A DNA stretch of 64,000 nt from Phellopilus nigrolimitatus (GCA_021029095.1 JAJOHG010000010.1:372001-436000), one strand, 5' to 3'; numbered from the stretch's first letter, positions 11,630 to 22,426 are shown. A program made the numbers and translations. Notes: a model not told the origin generated them from the sequence alone.

Positions 11630-12118
11630 GTCGTGGTGACTGGATCTTAGTGGGTAAGAAAATTCAAGTCCTCTACCTACGATGTTGATACGACAACTCA
11701 CAAATTCTGAAAGCCGGTGTGCAGGTAATCCTGGAAGGTTGTCTCTTTTACACGACGTACGTCGGTCGGCAGTTGCCGTCCCAGCCACAAACCACGTGTC
11801 AGATTTAAACACTGTCTGGCTCTACACAGCACTAGAATGCGAAGTACTATCGCCTTATTGTGAGTGAGCAACTGATTGAAGCGTACGCCTTCTACTCTCG
11901 GCTCGTGACTGATCGCTACGCTGGTATGAATACCAGCTGCTTTTCAGCCCATCCAAGTCTTTCCCCCATTGTCCATGTTTCTATACATGAGCCTATTACT
12001 CTTCGATGAGACGTGAAAATAGATACATTGCAGCAACAACTTGAAAGCATACGGACATCGATGAATTTGTGTCTACAACGAAAAAGTCTGATGCATGTAC
12101 GTAGGATATAGCTCTGCG

Positions 12119-12445
12119 CTAAGCAAGACGTTTTCCATCCGGTCCTGTAACGAACCAGCTGAAGTTCAGCTCGGCCATGAGGATACCGTCCTGTTTGATC
12201 TCGTAAAAGTTGGTCATGCAAAGGGTATAACGCAAGTTTCTATCATAAGGCATCTCGAATCCGTGAGGACCAAACTTCTTCTTGCCGACGGAAACATCGT
12301 AGCACTTGACGCCCTCTGGCTTCTGGATACGCGTGCCGTTGGTATCGTTGAATGAGACATAAGATAGTCCGCGATGGTTTTGCTCGATAACAACTTTGAC
12401 AGTGTCGCTGATGTTAAAGGTGACGACGGGGTGTTCACGATACAT
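12119..12445 (-). CDS. Orphan 108-aa protein, array copy C
   Basis: Intact but the most divergent of the open copies: MYREHPVVTFNISDTVKVV, then EQNHRGLSYVSFNDTNGT and ELNFSWFVTGPDGKRLA. Same 327-nt length. Its core promoter has lost the exact TATAAAAG seen at copy A. Paired with copy B; the corresponding copy in the duplicated segment is F. Function unknown. Confidence 0.6.
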   Translation of the reverse strand: MYREHPVVTFNISDTVKVVIEQNHRGLSYVSFNDTNGTRIQKPEGVKCYDVSVGKKKFGPHGFEMPYDRNLRYTLCMTNFYEIKQDGILMAELNFSWFVTGPDGKRLA

Positions 12446-12639
12446 GTCGGGTGACTGTTCTGCTTGAGCTAAATTGGTAAGCAGACAAATTCTCTACTTA
12501 TGATGAATAACAGGACAAGCTCACATATCCTAAGAACTGACGTGCAGGTAATCCTAAAAGGCGGATCTCGCTGTTTCTTTCATGTCTGTCGGCAGTTGCC
12601 GTTCCAGCTACCAACCTTAGGGATCACGAGCCATTTACT

Positions 12640-12965
12640 ACTTTATTAATGCTCGGAAGCTATCAGCGATTTAATCCTGGACTCTGTCATGGTACCCGAA
12701 TGCGAGCCCGATTTAACCACCTTGCAGCGCCTTGCAAAATCCAAATAAGACTTTAAAAAAAAAAAAAAAGTAAAATTACGTTTCGCTGATGGGCCGGTAA
12801 TCACTTTACTATCGACGAGCAACCGTTTGAAGCGTGCGAGCCTTCTCTTCAGCCGATACGATGCCATCGACAGCGTAAAACGTAAGATAGGATAGTCCAC
12901 AATAGTTCTAGTCGATTATGACGCTATCTGATACCGGGATTCTCGCAGTACATCACGTCGAAGTC
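12640..12965 (-). pseudogene. Remnant of the 108-aa family (copy D)
   Basis: Weakly preserved copy. The start reads MYCENP; then VSDSVIID, a stop, and NYCGLSYLTFYAVDGI can be aligned with the family block ISDTVKVVIKQYHRGLSYVSF. The 3' half is not recognisable, and a run of 15 or more A residues lies near 12753. Oddly its upstream region still carries an exact TATAAAAG (13088-13095), only about 35 bp from the left end of the 5-kb element. Confidence 0.6.
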
Positions 12966-13087
12966 GTTCTGTTTGGTCGAGGAAATGAGTAAGACATCCT
13001 TCGTCAATGAGGAAGAATATACAGCAATTTAGTGCTGGTTATATAATTGAGAGATGCAGATGATGCCAAAGGCAGACCTAACTGTCT

Positions 13088-13095
13088 CTTTTATA
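13088..13095 (-). promoter_or_regulatory. Conserved TATA box upstream of remnant copy D
   Basis: TATAAAAG followed by AGACAG on the minus strand, the same promoter block as at 9408-9415, although the gene behind it is decayed. Confidence 0.5.
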
Positions 13096-13189
13096 ACTTG
13101 TTGAAGTACTTCCAGTAGTAGCTATGTAATATGACGGTCGCTATCGGACAAAAAACATTGGACTTGGGGATTTTGGACTTTGACTTGGG

Positions 13190-13490
13190 AAAGTCATCGA
13201 TGATCATCGATGATCATCGATGATCACTAGTGATCACTGGTGAAAACCAAGTCCAACAGCTATTCATTGATGATCACTAGTGATCACTAGTGATCATCGA
13301 TGATCATCGATGAACGGAGACTTGGAATTCACTAGCCATCAATGATCATCAATGAAAAAAGTTATGTTTTCATTGATCACTAGTGATCACTAGTGATTAC
13401 TAATCATTGATGATCATTGATGATCATCAATGAGTAATGATTTTTAAAAGCCAAATCTTAATCATTGTTCATTTATGATCAATGAAAACG
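13190..13490. repeat. Left array of palindromic GATC-rich units
   Basis: Tandem, partly overlapping self-complementary units TGATCATCGATGATCA and TGATCACTAGTGATCA with degenerate versions (ATCATTGATGATC), separated by short AAGTCC/CTTGG-type spacers. They form the subterminal part of the left TIR. Confidence 0.85.
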
Positions 13491-13850
13491 ACTTGAAAGA
13501 CCAGTTTTATTACAAATAACATCCTTTCCGACCAGACCCGATGTCCTTATGACACATCATTTCGAAGCTGCAGTCGGTGGCACATCATAGGGTAGATCCC
13601 GGAGCTCCATTCAAGCCACACTCTTGAACAATCCATTATCTAGTTTTCTTTTCCAAACAAACATAAATTAGAGCGCCCCTCAACACGTTACTATGTCTTG
13701 ATTACACTTTTTTGCATGCTAAGCCAACTCATAAATCATCCAAGAAGATTGAAATGCATCCGCCACGTATACAACAAGCACTGGAAGTACAAGAAGGCAA
13801 AATACGTGCGATGCTAATTGGCAATAAAATGATAGCGAACAGAAGTGACA

Positions 13851-16800
13851 TTACGAGTAATACACGGGATAGTTCAGCACCGGCGGGCTCCCTTCCAGAT
13901 TATCCAGCTCTGCAACGATCCTGCAAAGCAACGGACGGTCAGGTAAAATGTGACACAGAGACATTTATTCTCGCCTGAAGATCTGCATATCCACCTAAAA
14001 TAGAGTAAACCAAGTTGTAATAATAAGAGACACAAAAACTTAAAGCACGAGAGCACAAAGTATTCACCGGCACCTTGAAAACATAGAAGAAATGGGTGCG
14101 ATTGTGCGCGTGCGAATTCAAGTTTTCGCACACATCGCAGAGATCCTTCGCGCAGTACACACAACGGAACCACACGCCTTTGATGCGGTCCATGCAGTGA
14201 TCACACAGCGCCGCATTGTGGTAGAGTGTCGCGAGATAAGCTGGAACAGCAGATGAAACCGCGTCAGAAAAAGAGGACTGGTTTTCCGGACACGGAAGGG
14301 CGTACGGACCTTTGGGATGAGAGGAGTTGAGTCGACCTGCTGGACCTGAGGGCTGCCTGTACCTAACATCCGCGAACAGACATTAGTTTACGGAACACGA
14401 TATGTGAAGGAAATGCGATGGGGATGTACAGGATTGGCAGAATGGCAAATTGCGACTCAATCGGACGGTCCACGGGTCGCAGTAGCTTAAAGAAAATATG
14501 CATTGGGTCGTGAAGAAGATGCGATCGCTGCTCGCAGTTGGCGCACTGAACGGAACAATACAAAGGGTGAACAACAGCTCCAGTCAAGTCCCGCACCATT
14601 TTGCTTAATATAGGGAAAACACTACAAGCTATACGACTGGGTCTTCGTCGCAGGGCACGTCGCACATTGGAACCGCACGCCGACGTTGCTCTGGTTGCAT
14701 CCCTTGCACGCGATGCAGAGGTCGAGCGCCTTGCGGTCACAGCAGCCGCTGCGTGCATGTTTTTAGCCGGACCCGATGATGGTGATTGCGTCGGCCTCCC
14801 GAAACGAGTCCGCGCGCACGTGTCTGTTGGGTGTGCGCTGTACGTACAGTGAATCGCAATCGGTCCATAGCTGCCGCGCGCGTCTGCTCGCTGTCTGCAC
14901 TTTGCTCGAATTTAAGGGGATGGGAATCTTCGGTAAGATGAGTTGGTCAGTTTGGTCAGAACTTTGTTTTATTTGTCGAGGGGATTTACCATGATCATGA
15001 TGTGGGAGGTATTGTGACCACCATCATCAGCATCTAGGTTTCCAGGCAAGCCAGCAGCTTCGCAATTCGAACATTCGCAACTCGAACATATATCCACCGA
15101 CTCGCAAATTGCGCAATGGAAGCGAGCGTATACTATGTCCATAAGACAACTATCAAAATTTTGTCAGCCTTGCTTTAAAGAAAGTCAGCAGTGAACTTAC
15201 TGGGCGCACTTAACATCCGGACGCGGGGTGCATTAGCGCTGTTACGGTCCGCAACTCTGTCAATATTTCTTTCATTTAGAGATACGAACAGCCTACATTT
15301 GTCGCCGAGCCCGTCATCATTTAGAATATTCGTTAGTTCCAGGTCAGGCTCGCTTCGAGAACGGTGCGGCCTGTCGGGAACATCGAGGAAAGCGTGTGAA
15401 GGATGGGTTTCGTGTACTGTAGCTTCGGCGCGCTAGTCCGCGACGCGGTGGCTGCCATGCTCGTCGATGCCGATGTCGTCGTGAACAGTTGACACGGAAA
15501 CGGCAGACGACGAGCTCCCGGAGGTGTACGTGTAATACTAGCAGGCGTTGTCCTGCGGTCGCATGGTCGACAGAGCTCGTAGTCGTTGTTCTTCAGCGAG
15601 TGGTAGCGCACGGGCGTGCAGTCCACGCCACAGGTGTCGCACGAAAAGCTAACGCCTCTTGAGCTCTTGAGCCGGGGTGTAAGCAACCGTTTGTATGAAT
15701 GTAGCTCCAGAGAAGTGGGCGTGGCACCAGGACCGGTATTTGCGGTGCTGAAGCATCTTTTGGTGAAGGTCAAGTACCAGAATGCAGAGACTGCAGACCA
15801 CGGGGAGTGTCGAGAACAACGCGAAAATGACCAGTGAATAAAGGAGCCAGTGTTGCGGGTCGCGCGTCGGGATCAACCTGAGCAAAAGGTTAGATTAAGA
15901 CCTCTTTAAAGAAAACTTAGAGAGAATACCTAGTAATTAATGAGACCCCATTGCTCAAGGAATACATGGACACGCGTGATAGCGCAGACATCATCTGCGA
16001 AGTTTCTTCGGCAGGCGGCATATGTTAAATACTCGCTTGGTCGTAGCCTGTATGTGTTGATCATGAAGTCACAGTAGTCCTTGTATATGGAAGGCGTTTT
16101 AGAGCGGTTGCAAGAGTTGAAGAACTCAGGCAGCGCTCGTCGTTCGACAGGGCGCATTTTGGACATGTCGAACCACGCAGAATAGGACGGTATAATGATT
16201 TTGTGTGTCTGTGCGGCAAGGTATTTGCGAGCTTACTCCTAGGCAGCGGGCGCGGGCACGCGGCGGGTGCGCGAGCGGGTCGAACATCGACATGTCGACG
16301 ACGACGTCGGCGCGCGCCTTGCACCTCCCGTTCGTGTGCCCGTTCGCACCGGGGCTCGCGCGCGGGCGCGGCATGCGCTCCCCGCATGTCGAGTACACGT
16401 AGCGGAACGCGTCGAGAAAACGCCACACGCGGAGCAGTCCGTGCATGCGGTCGGCACGAGCTGCCGGACCTCGGGCGGGGTGTCCGCGGTGCGTGAAAGT
16501 GAGTCGGAGGTCGACGAGGACGTGGATTGGCGATTCGACAACGAGGAGGGGGAGGGGTAGTCGGACGAGCCAGACTTGGACTGGGGCTGCGCAAGGGTTC
16601 CTGTCGGCCGAGCGCGCTCAAGCTTGTTCTCGACAACGTGCAACTCAGCGACGAGGCCTTAGGACCAGCCAAAAGAAAATGCCGCTTCCGTCGTGTTCGA
16701 CGCGTTTGTCAAAGCGCGCCGCGCAGAAGGCCGGCCGGAGTGCGACAGCATGTTCGCACAACGAAAAACCCATCTTGAATCGGTACAGTCGAATTGTCAC

Positions 16801-17490
16801 TAGGCCGAAGGACCAAGGAGCTAGCCAGGTGTGTGATTACTCTGCTTGATGCATGTGAACTGTGTTGAACGTGGTTCTGAAGGTGTGTGTTACTTTCACG
16901 GCGTAGAGCTGGGGTTACTGAACGAGGCTCGAAGGCCATGCTTTACGCGACGGACGGCGTAGACTCGCCAGAAGATCTGGTCAGCGCGACCGAGGAGCCA
17001 TCGGAGACGACAGACTCGGGTGTCATGATGCCGTTGATAGCGCGCGACGTCTGGTCGCGCAGCCATTGTGTATTTCGCTCGATGGACTTGGAGGATTCGA
17101 CAACTTCAGCCGCTCGAAAACTGCAGAAGGATCCGCAGGGTACCGCTCTTTTTTCTACATGTTAGAACAAAACAAAACAAACCAGAAAACGAAACAGAGA
17201 TTTGGACACCAAGGACGTACCATCGAACGCGCTTGCATGAGACTCAGACTCCAAGCCGTACAAGGTGTGGAAGTCCTGCACTGTCGACCCGCTCCCGCCG
17301 TTCATGACTGTCTTCGTTTTTTGCACGAGTAACCCGGTGTCCCTCGAGCTGACAGTGACGCTATCATCCTCCGGCTCGGTGTGCGCCGCCGATCCGAACG
17401 AAAGAGACAGCGAAGAGCCGCTGCTATTGCGGTTCTTGTATTCGTCCAAGCTCACGAGCGACGAGGTGTCGGACAAACTTAGGCCGACGT
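13851..17490 (-). CDS. Multi-ZZ-type zinc-finger protein (approximate model)
   Basis: Multi-exon gene read from zinc-finger blocks on the minus strand. The N-terminal part is Ser-rich ([15 protein letters not shown], about 17470), followed by [20 protein letters not shown] (about 17095). At least four ZZ-like fingers follow: CDTCGVDC with YELCRPC (about 15650-15560); [15 protein letters not shown] with [11 protein letters not shown] (about 15115-15000); CIACKGC, FQCATC and, after an intron, QCANCEQ with HDPMHIFFK (about 14715-14490); CDHC, CVYC, LCDVCE and HAHNRTHFF (about 14210-14080). The tail [19 protein letters not shown] ends at the TAA at 13851. ZZ fingers bind two zinc ions and usually mediate protein-protein contact. 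The fingers look undamaged, so the gene may be functional, but the start codon and several exons between 15700 and 17100 are not resolved. It lies wholly inside the 5-kb TIR element. Confidence 0.6.
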
Positions 17491-17749
17491 AGTCGACGCA
17501 TGCGCAGCGTTATGCGCCTGCTTCCAAAGCTGCGTCCGGAAATGATAGACTGTGCAGACGAGACGGGGAGATTAGATCGAAACCTCAGGAGCTGGGTTGG
17601 ACGAGAGCGTGGGAACGAGGGCGAGTGTCCGCCCGATATCGCGTACCAGGACGAAGCAGAACGTCGATCACAGTTTGCGGCTGTGTTACTACTAAATATT
17701 AAATTAGTCTTTTTTGTCGGATGGTCTCGGATTCGAGGCATTCACCACT

Positions 17750-18100
17750 CACCGATGAGTGGTGAACGCCAGTCAAGTCCATTCTCTGATCATTGCTCAT
17801 TGATGAGGCTTTTTATTAGACTTGAATAAATAGAATTTCACTGTTCATCAATGACTGGTGAACACTTAAGTCGAAGTACAACATTCATTGATGATCACTG
17901 ATGAACAGTGAACCCAAGTCCCCATTCATTAATGATCACTAGTGATCACTAGTGAACGATGAAAACCAAGTGCCCATTCATCGACGATCACTAGTGATCA
18001 CTAGTGATCATCGATGAATAGCTCTTAGACTTGGTTTTCACCAGTGATCACTAGTGATCATCGATGATCATCGATGATCATCGATGATCATCACTATCTC
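17750..18100. repeat. Right array of palindromic GATC-rich units
   Basis: Mirror counterpart of the left array: TGATCACTAGTGATCA and TGATCATCGATGATCA units in tandem, plus looser forms towards 17750 (for example TTCACCACTCACCGATGAG). Part of the right TIR. Confidence 0.85.
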
Positions 18101-18301
18101 AAGTCTAAGTCCACTATTTTGTCCAGTAACGACCGTCAAAATGTAAAGGACTTAAATCACATTGTACATGATTATCTACATGCTTGATTGCAAACATGCA
18201 GCTCTTTTCTGACTCAAGAATTCCATGCCCAAGTTGAACATACAAAACGACAATGAATATTTGATCTGCGAAAAGCAAATTCTGCAGGCTACATCTCTGC
18301 G

Positions 18302-18628
18302 CTAAGCAACACGCTTACCACCCGGACCGACGACGTACCAACCGAAATTCGGCTCACCCACGAGGACGCCGTCCCACTTCAACTCGTAAAAGTTGGTCAT
18401 GCAAATGACATAGACCGCGTTTCCTTCGAGAGGCATGGGAAACCCGTTTGGACCGAATTTCTTCCCACCGACGGAAATATCGTAGCACTCAATACCCTTG
18501 GGCTTCGGGATACGCGTGTCATTGATGTCGGTGAATGAGACATAAGACAGCCCGCGATGGTACTATTCGATAACGACTTTGACAGCGTCGCTGATGTTAA
18601 ACGTGACGGCAGGATGTTCGTGATACAT
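18302..18628 (-). pseudogene. 108-aa family copy E, one nonsense codon
   Basis: The full 327-nt length is preserved, from ATG (18628-18626) to the family stop, with no indel. A single in-frame TAG at 18563-18565 replaces the Gln or similar codon before YHRGLSYVSF. All blocks after it are intact (CYDISVGGKKFGPNGFPMPL and so on). Either a recently dead gene or one read through; the flanking leader and promoter block are still recognisable. Confidence 0.7.
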
Positions 18629-19182
18629 GTCGTGGGGACTGGAGCTGGATGGGGTAAAAAATCAAGCCCTCTACCTACGATGGATGATACGACAACTTAC
18701 GAAATTTGAAAGCCGGTGGTGCAAGTAATCCTGGAAGGCAGATCTCGCTGTCTCTTTTACACGACGTCGGTCGGCAATTGCCGTCCCAGCCACAAGCCAT
18801 GCTTAAGCCTCAACCGTAACGTATCCCGATCCTCGAACCTCGAACTGTCTGCTGCTGGTTTGGTATTTTGATGATGTCGCGCGTTTAAGCCTGGTTCTAC
18901 ATAGCACTGGAACGCGAGAACACTGATTATTTTACTGACGAGCAATTGATTGAAGCGCGCGCCTCGTAACTGATCGCTACGCTGGTATGGTTTTAATACA
19001 CTACCCATTCAAGTCTTTTCCCCATTGTCCATATAGCTATACATGAGCCTAATATTAAATGAGACGGGAAAATATATATATTCCAGGACATTGAAGCGAC
19101 AACTTGAAAGCATACAAAACATTGACAAATTTGTGTTTACAACGAAAAACCTTGAGGCATGTACGTAGGCTATAGCACTGCG

Positions 19183-19509
19183 CTAATCAAGACGTTTCAC
19201 ATCCGGTCCTGTAACGAACCAGCCGAAGTTCAGTTCAGCCACGAGAACCCCATTCCATTTAATCTCGTAAAAGTTGGTCGTGCAAATGACATAGAATTAG
19301 TTACCTTCGAGAGGCATCGGGAACCCGTTTGGACCGAACTTCTTCCTGCCGACGGTGAGATCGTAGCAGTTGATGCCTTCAGGCTTAGAAGTAGGCTTGT
19401 CGTTGATGTCAGCGAATGAGACATAAGTCAGGCCGCGATAGTACTGCTGGATAACGACTTTGACATCCTTGCTGATGTTAAATCTGACGACGGGGTGATC
19501 ACGATACAT
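19183..19509 (-). pseudogene. 108-aa family copy F, one nonsense codon
   Basis: The full 327-nt length is kept, starting MYRDHPVVRFNISKDVKVV. An in-frame TAA at 19297-19299, after GFPMPLEGN, truncates it to 70 aa. The frame then continues with FYVICTTNFYEIKWNGVL to the family C-terminus. Upstream, homology to the other copies ends inside the promoter block (about 19645), so the TATA box is lost. Probably a pseudogene. Confidence 0.7.
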
Positions 19510-20144
19510 GTCGCGGTGATTGTTCTTCTTGAGCTAACTGGGTAAGCAAACAAGCCCTCTAATTGCGATGGATGATAGGACAAACTTACAGGTTCTGAAA
19601 GCTGAGGGTGCGGGTAATACTGGAAGGCAGACTTCGCTGTCTCTTTGGCGAGCTTCTCCAAAACATATCACGTGACCAGTCGCGCGTGGCCAGTCGTGCG
19701 TGGCTGTGTGGCCACCCTTCCGTGAGAACTGGTTGTGATGGCCCTTAATGCTTGGCGGCAGACTCCAAAGGTATGAGCTGAAGATTATCGAAGGAGGAAA
19801 TACTGCAATCCAATTTCGGCCGCAGCGTATGGCTTCAAGTCTTACGACTGAGCCCTTTCCGTATTGACGGAACTTGAAGCTTGAGGCTAACTAACACACA
19901 ATCGGTAAGTACCATGATATCATAACTTAATCATTTGTCTAACTGAATGTGTATCGATCCAGCATGCGTGTTACTAGTTGTACAGGGAGAATAAGGCAAT
20001 AAAGAGGCGCGAATGCGCAATGATTAGAGAGCAGTAGCGTTACGATTTCGAACGAAAGCAATGCATAACGATGGATGCACGCAAAGTTGGATCGCTCGTG
20101 ATGACCTTGTGAGTCTGCATCGCAAGTCTACAAGCGCGTAGAAT
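19510..20144. other. Intergenic: leader of copy F and spacer to the protease
   Basis: 19510-19650 is the leader and intron region of copy F. The rest has two near-repeats of a CGTGACCAGTCGCGCGTGG-like motif near 19670-19710, and then the 3' flank of the subtilase. No gene seen. Confidence 0.5.
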
Positions 20145-21754
20145 TTAGAGGTTCGCAAAGAGCTCATCGACGATCCAGCTCTGACCCTTCTCGTCTGTCG
20201 CATTATTGAAAATGACAAGGTTCGGCGTGCCTACGGGGAGCGTCTGGCCTGTAAGCTTATCGGATGATGCAAGCGCGATAAGCGCCTTCTTGAGCTGTTC
20301 GGGCGTCAACGGCGTCGGGATCGGGGCAACCACCTTCTCGTCATCATCGAAACCAAGTAGCGATGGCGAAGGCAGTACGCGTGCAACCCAGGTCGGGAGG
20401 TACTCATACGCGAGCGCATAGCTCTTCGCAAGTGATGCGGATGACGCAACGAGAGACGAGTCAAGCGCAGGCGGCACAAGAGAGCCAAGGGCTGGATCGA
20501 AAGTCGCTGAGGGATAGATGGAGAGGAGGTATGCCAGGATACCAGCGGTGTGCGGCGACGCCATACTCGTGCCAGAGATGGTGTTCACGGAATACGGACC
20601 GGAGTTCCACGTCGAGAGAATGTTGAGACCGGGTGCGAATATGTCAACGCATTTTCCATGGTTCGAGAAATAGGCACGCTCGTCGGTAACGGTCGATGCA
20701 CCCACGGTGACAGCGAGCTGGGCGGAGGCAGGCGAGTAATCACACGCATCACGGTTATCGTTACCAGCAGCAACAGCAAAGTGGAGACCGGCTTTAACCG
20801 CCTTGTTAACTGCGTCATCAAGAGCCTGGGACTTTCCACCACCGAGCGACATGTTCGCAACGGAGCCCTTATATTTGGTCTTGCCAGTAGCCTTGACCTC
20901 TGCCTCCGCAGCCTCCTTCGCCTTAACGGCATCGGTGGCAGCCCAGATAACACCAGCAACGACGTCAGACATAGTGCCACTACCGTTAGTGCCAAGCACC
21001 TTGACAGCGGTGATTGTCGCAGCCTTGGCAACGCCATATTTGCGGGAGGCGATCGTGCCAGCGCAGTGGGTACCGTGGCCATTGCCGTCAACGTCAATAT
21101 CATTCTTAGGAATGGTCTTGCCCCAGCGAGCGCGGCCCTCAAACTCGGTGTGGTTGATGTATACACCAGTATCGACGACGTAGACATTCACGCCCTCGCC
21201 ACCGTGCTTATCGTACTCGTACTTGGTGAAAGTGCTGAAGTTAAGTTTAGCGCGGTGGCTGATACGCGCAAGACCCTTTACAAATCACGTCAGCTTCACT
21301 TTCGCCCACGTAACTATGGGGGCAATATACACACCCAAGGTGCAGACTTCTGAGTCTCTAGTGCATGGACGATCTGGTCGTGCTCGATGTAATCAACCTC
21401 TGGTTGCCTGCGAATGAGCTCAACAACGTCACGAGTGAAGGAGCCCGCGTAGCCCTTGATGTGCGCGTCCCAGACGTGCTTGAGTCCGCTCTCCTCGCCA
21501 CTAAGCGGATCGGATTCATGGACGTTCTGCAGGAAGTTAAAGTGGTTGCTCAACGCGCCAGGGTGGACTCCGTCCTTGAACATGACGATGTATGAATCAT
21601 TAATGATCTTGTGAGCGGGTACGCCCGGGTGATTGAGCGGGGCAATGTAGGAAGGATTGTAACGTTGGGCAGGGACATTAGGCGAGGTTGAGAGCGGAGA
21701 AGCGAACGCGATAGCCGCCACGGCGAGCAGCGACAATGTAGAGAGGGCGGACAT
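20145..21754 (-). CDS. Secreted subtilisin-like serine protease (S8, proteinase K type)
   Basis: Two exons joined by a 59-nt intron (21276-21334), giving about 515 aa. Signal peptide at the N-terminus (MSALSTLSLLAVAAIAFASP). An I9 pro-domain follows (SYIVMFKDGVHPGAL to VDYIEHDQIV). The catalytic domain shows Asp in VNVYVVDTGVYINHTEFEG, His in DGNGHGTHCAGTIAS, the oxyanion region FAVAAGNDNRDAC, and Ser in ISGTSMASPHTAG. A C-terminal extension of about 130 residues ends IVDELFANL. The layout resembles fungal vacuolar protease B or extracellular cerevisin-like enzymes; a C-terminal extension favours the former, but location is not decided. The gene is divergent from the COX14-like gene, sharing a 245-bp promoter region. 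Confidence 0.92.
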
Positions 21755-21999
21755 CGTGAACGATGGTGGAGGAGACTCAGGAGACCGTGACGCATGTGTT
21801 TTTTTCCTTAAATAGGGCTGCTTACTGTTGTTTGTATTCTGTGGCGCGTGCTTCCGCGACGCTGCGGTGGGGCAAGATTCCGTTTCCGGCCAGCTCAGCT
21901 TGCAAGATCACGCCTGGTTGTCCAAACCCCGCTTTTCAGCACACGACTTAAGCAAAAGAGTTTTTAGACATACTATCATCGTGGGATCGTGAGAGCGCC

Positions 22000-22426
22000 A
22001 TGGCCTTCCACATGTCCGTCTTCGACCTCCTCCATCGCGCTGTCTTGTTTGGGCTTGTCGGAATGGGTGCCGGAGGCCTCATGCTTGGCTTCCAAGTCCA
22101 TAGAGATGTCCTGAGAAGAGGGAAAGGTGCGTAGCCCTTCCACAAATCTAAGGAAGGAAAAAACTCATATACCTGTAGAGGTAAGGTGTTTATATTTCTC
22201 ATAACTCAAGTTCTCTTTCTTCACTATTTTTCCTTTGAGCTCGCGGAAGAAATGGAGGTGCAGAAGAAGACAGCACTTCGCGATGGGAAGGAGGCACGTT
22301 TTTTTTTTTCTTCCTGCATTTTAAACTGTTACTTTTTAACATTGGATTTATCAGGTTGAAGATGAGAAAGCCCTCGCGAATGCTGCACAAGCAATCTTGC
22401 GGTCTCGCAACCCTCCGCCTTCGTAG
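22000..22426 (+). CDS. Small membrane protein, COX14-like
   Basis: Predicted 84-aa protein. Exon 1 (22000-22126) encodes MSVFDLLHRAVLFGLVGMGA followed by GGLMLGFQVHRDVLRRGK, one hydrophobic segment flanked by basic residues. The pattern D-x-LHR, Gly-rich helix, then a GK-type basic end resembles yeast Cox14, a mitochondrial inner-membrane factor that couples COX1 synthesis to assembly. This assignment is by pattern only. The next exon (22240-22293) encodes LAEEMEVQKKTALRDGKE; the last (22355-22426) encodes VEDEKALANAAQAILRSRNP. Joining exon 1 to the second large exon in frame needs either a 2-nt exon (AG, 22179-22180) or one 84-nt intron ending at 22210. The last intron (22294-22354) fits only as GC-AG. 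Confidence 0.6.

Larger units (their letters stand above)
13130..18140. mobile_element. 5.0-kb TIR element carrying a ZZ-finger gene
   Basis: The outer ends are inverted repeats: left TATGACGGTCGCTATCGGAC, right (minus strand) TTTGACGGTCGTTACTGGAC. Similarity continues inwards for about 190 bp through arrays of palindromic units. ATGTAA at 13124-13129 and 18141-18146 fits a 6-bp target-site duplication. Inside there is no recognisable transposase; the content is a multi-ZZ-finger gene. I infer a non-autonomous DNA transposon, or an autonomous one of a type I do not recognise. The superfamily is not assigned: a 6-bp duplication is unusual for the common ones. It sits between copies D and E of the 108-aa array. 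Confidence 0.7.

Noticed and set aside
13190..13490. CRISPR-like repeat array
   Set aside because: Units are contiguous palindromes without unique spacers, in a fungal genome, and mirror-imaged at 17750-18100 as part of transposon ends.
20550..21353. 267-codon frame opposite the subtilase
   Set aside because: Antisense shadow of a clearly conserved protease exon.
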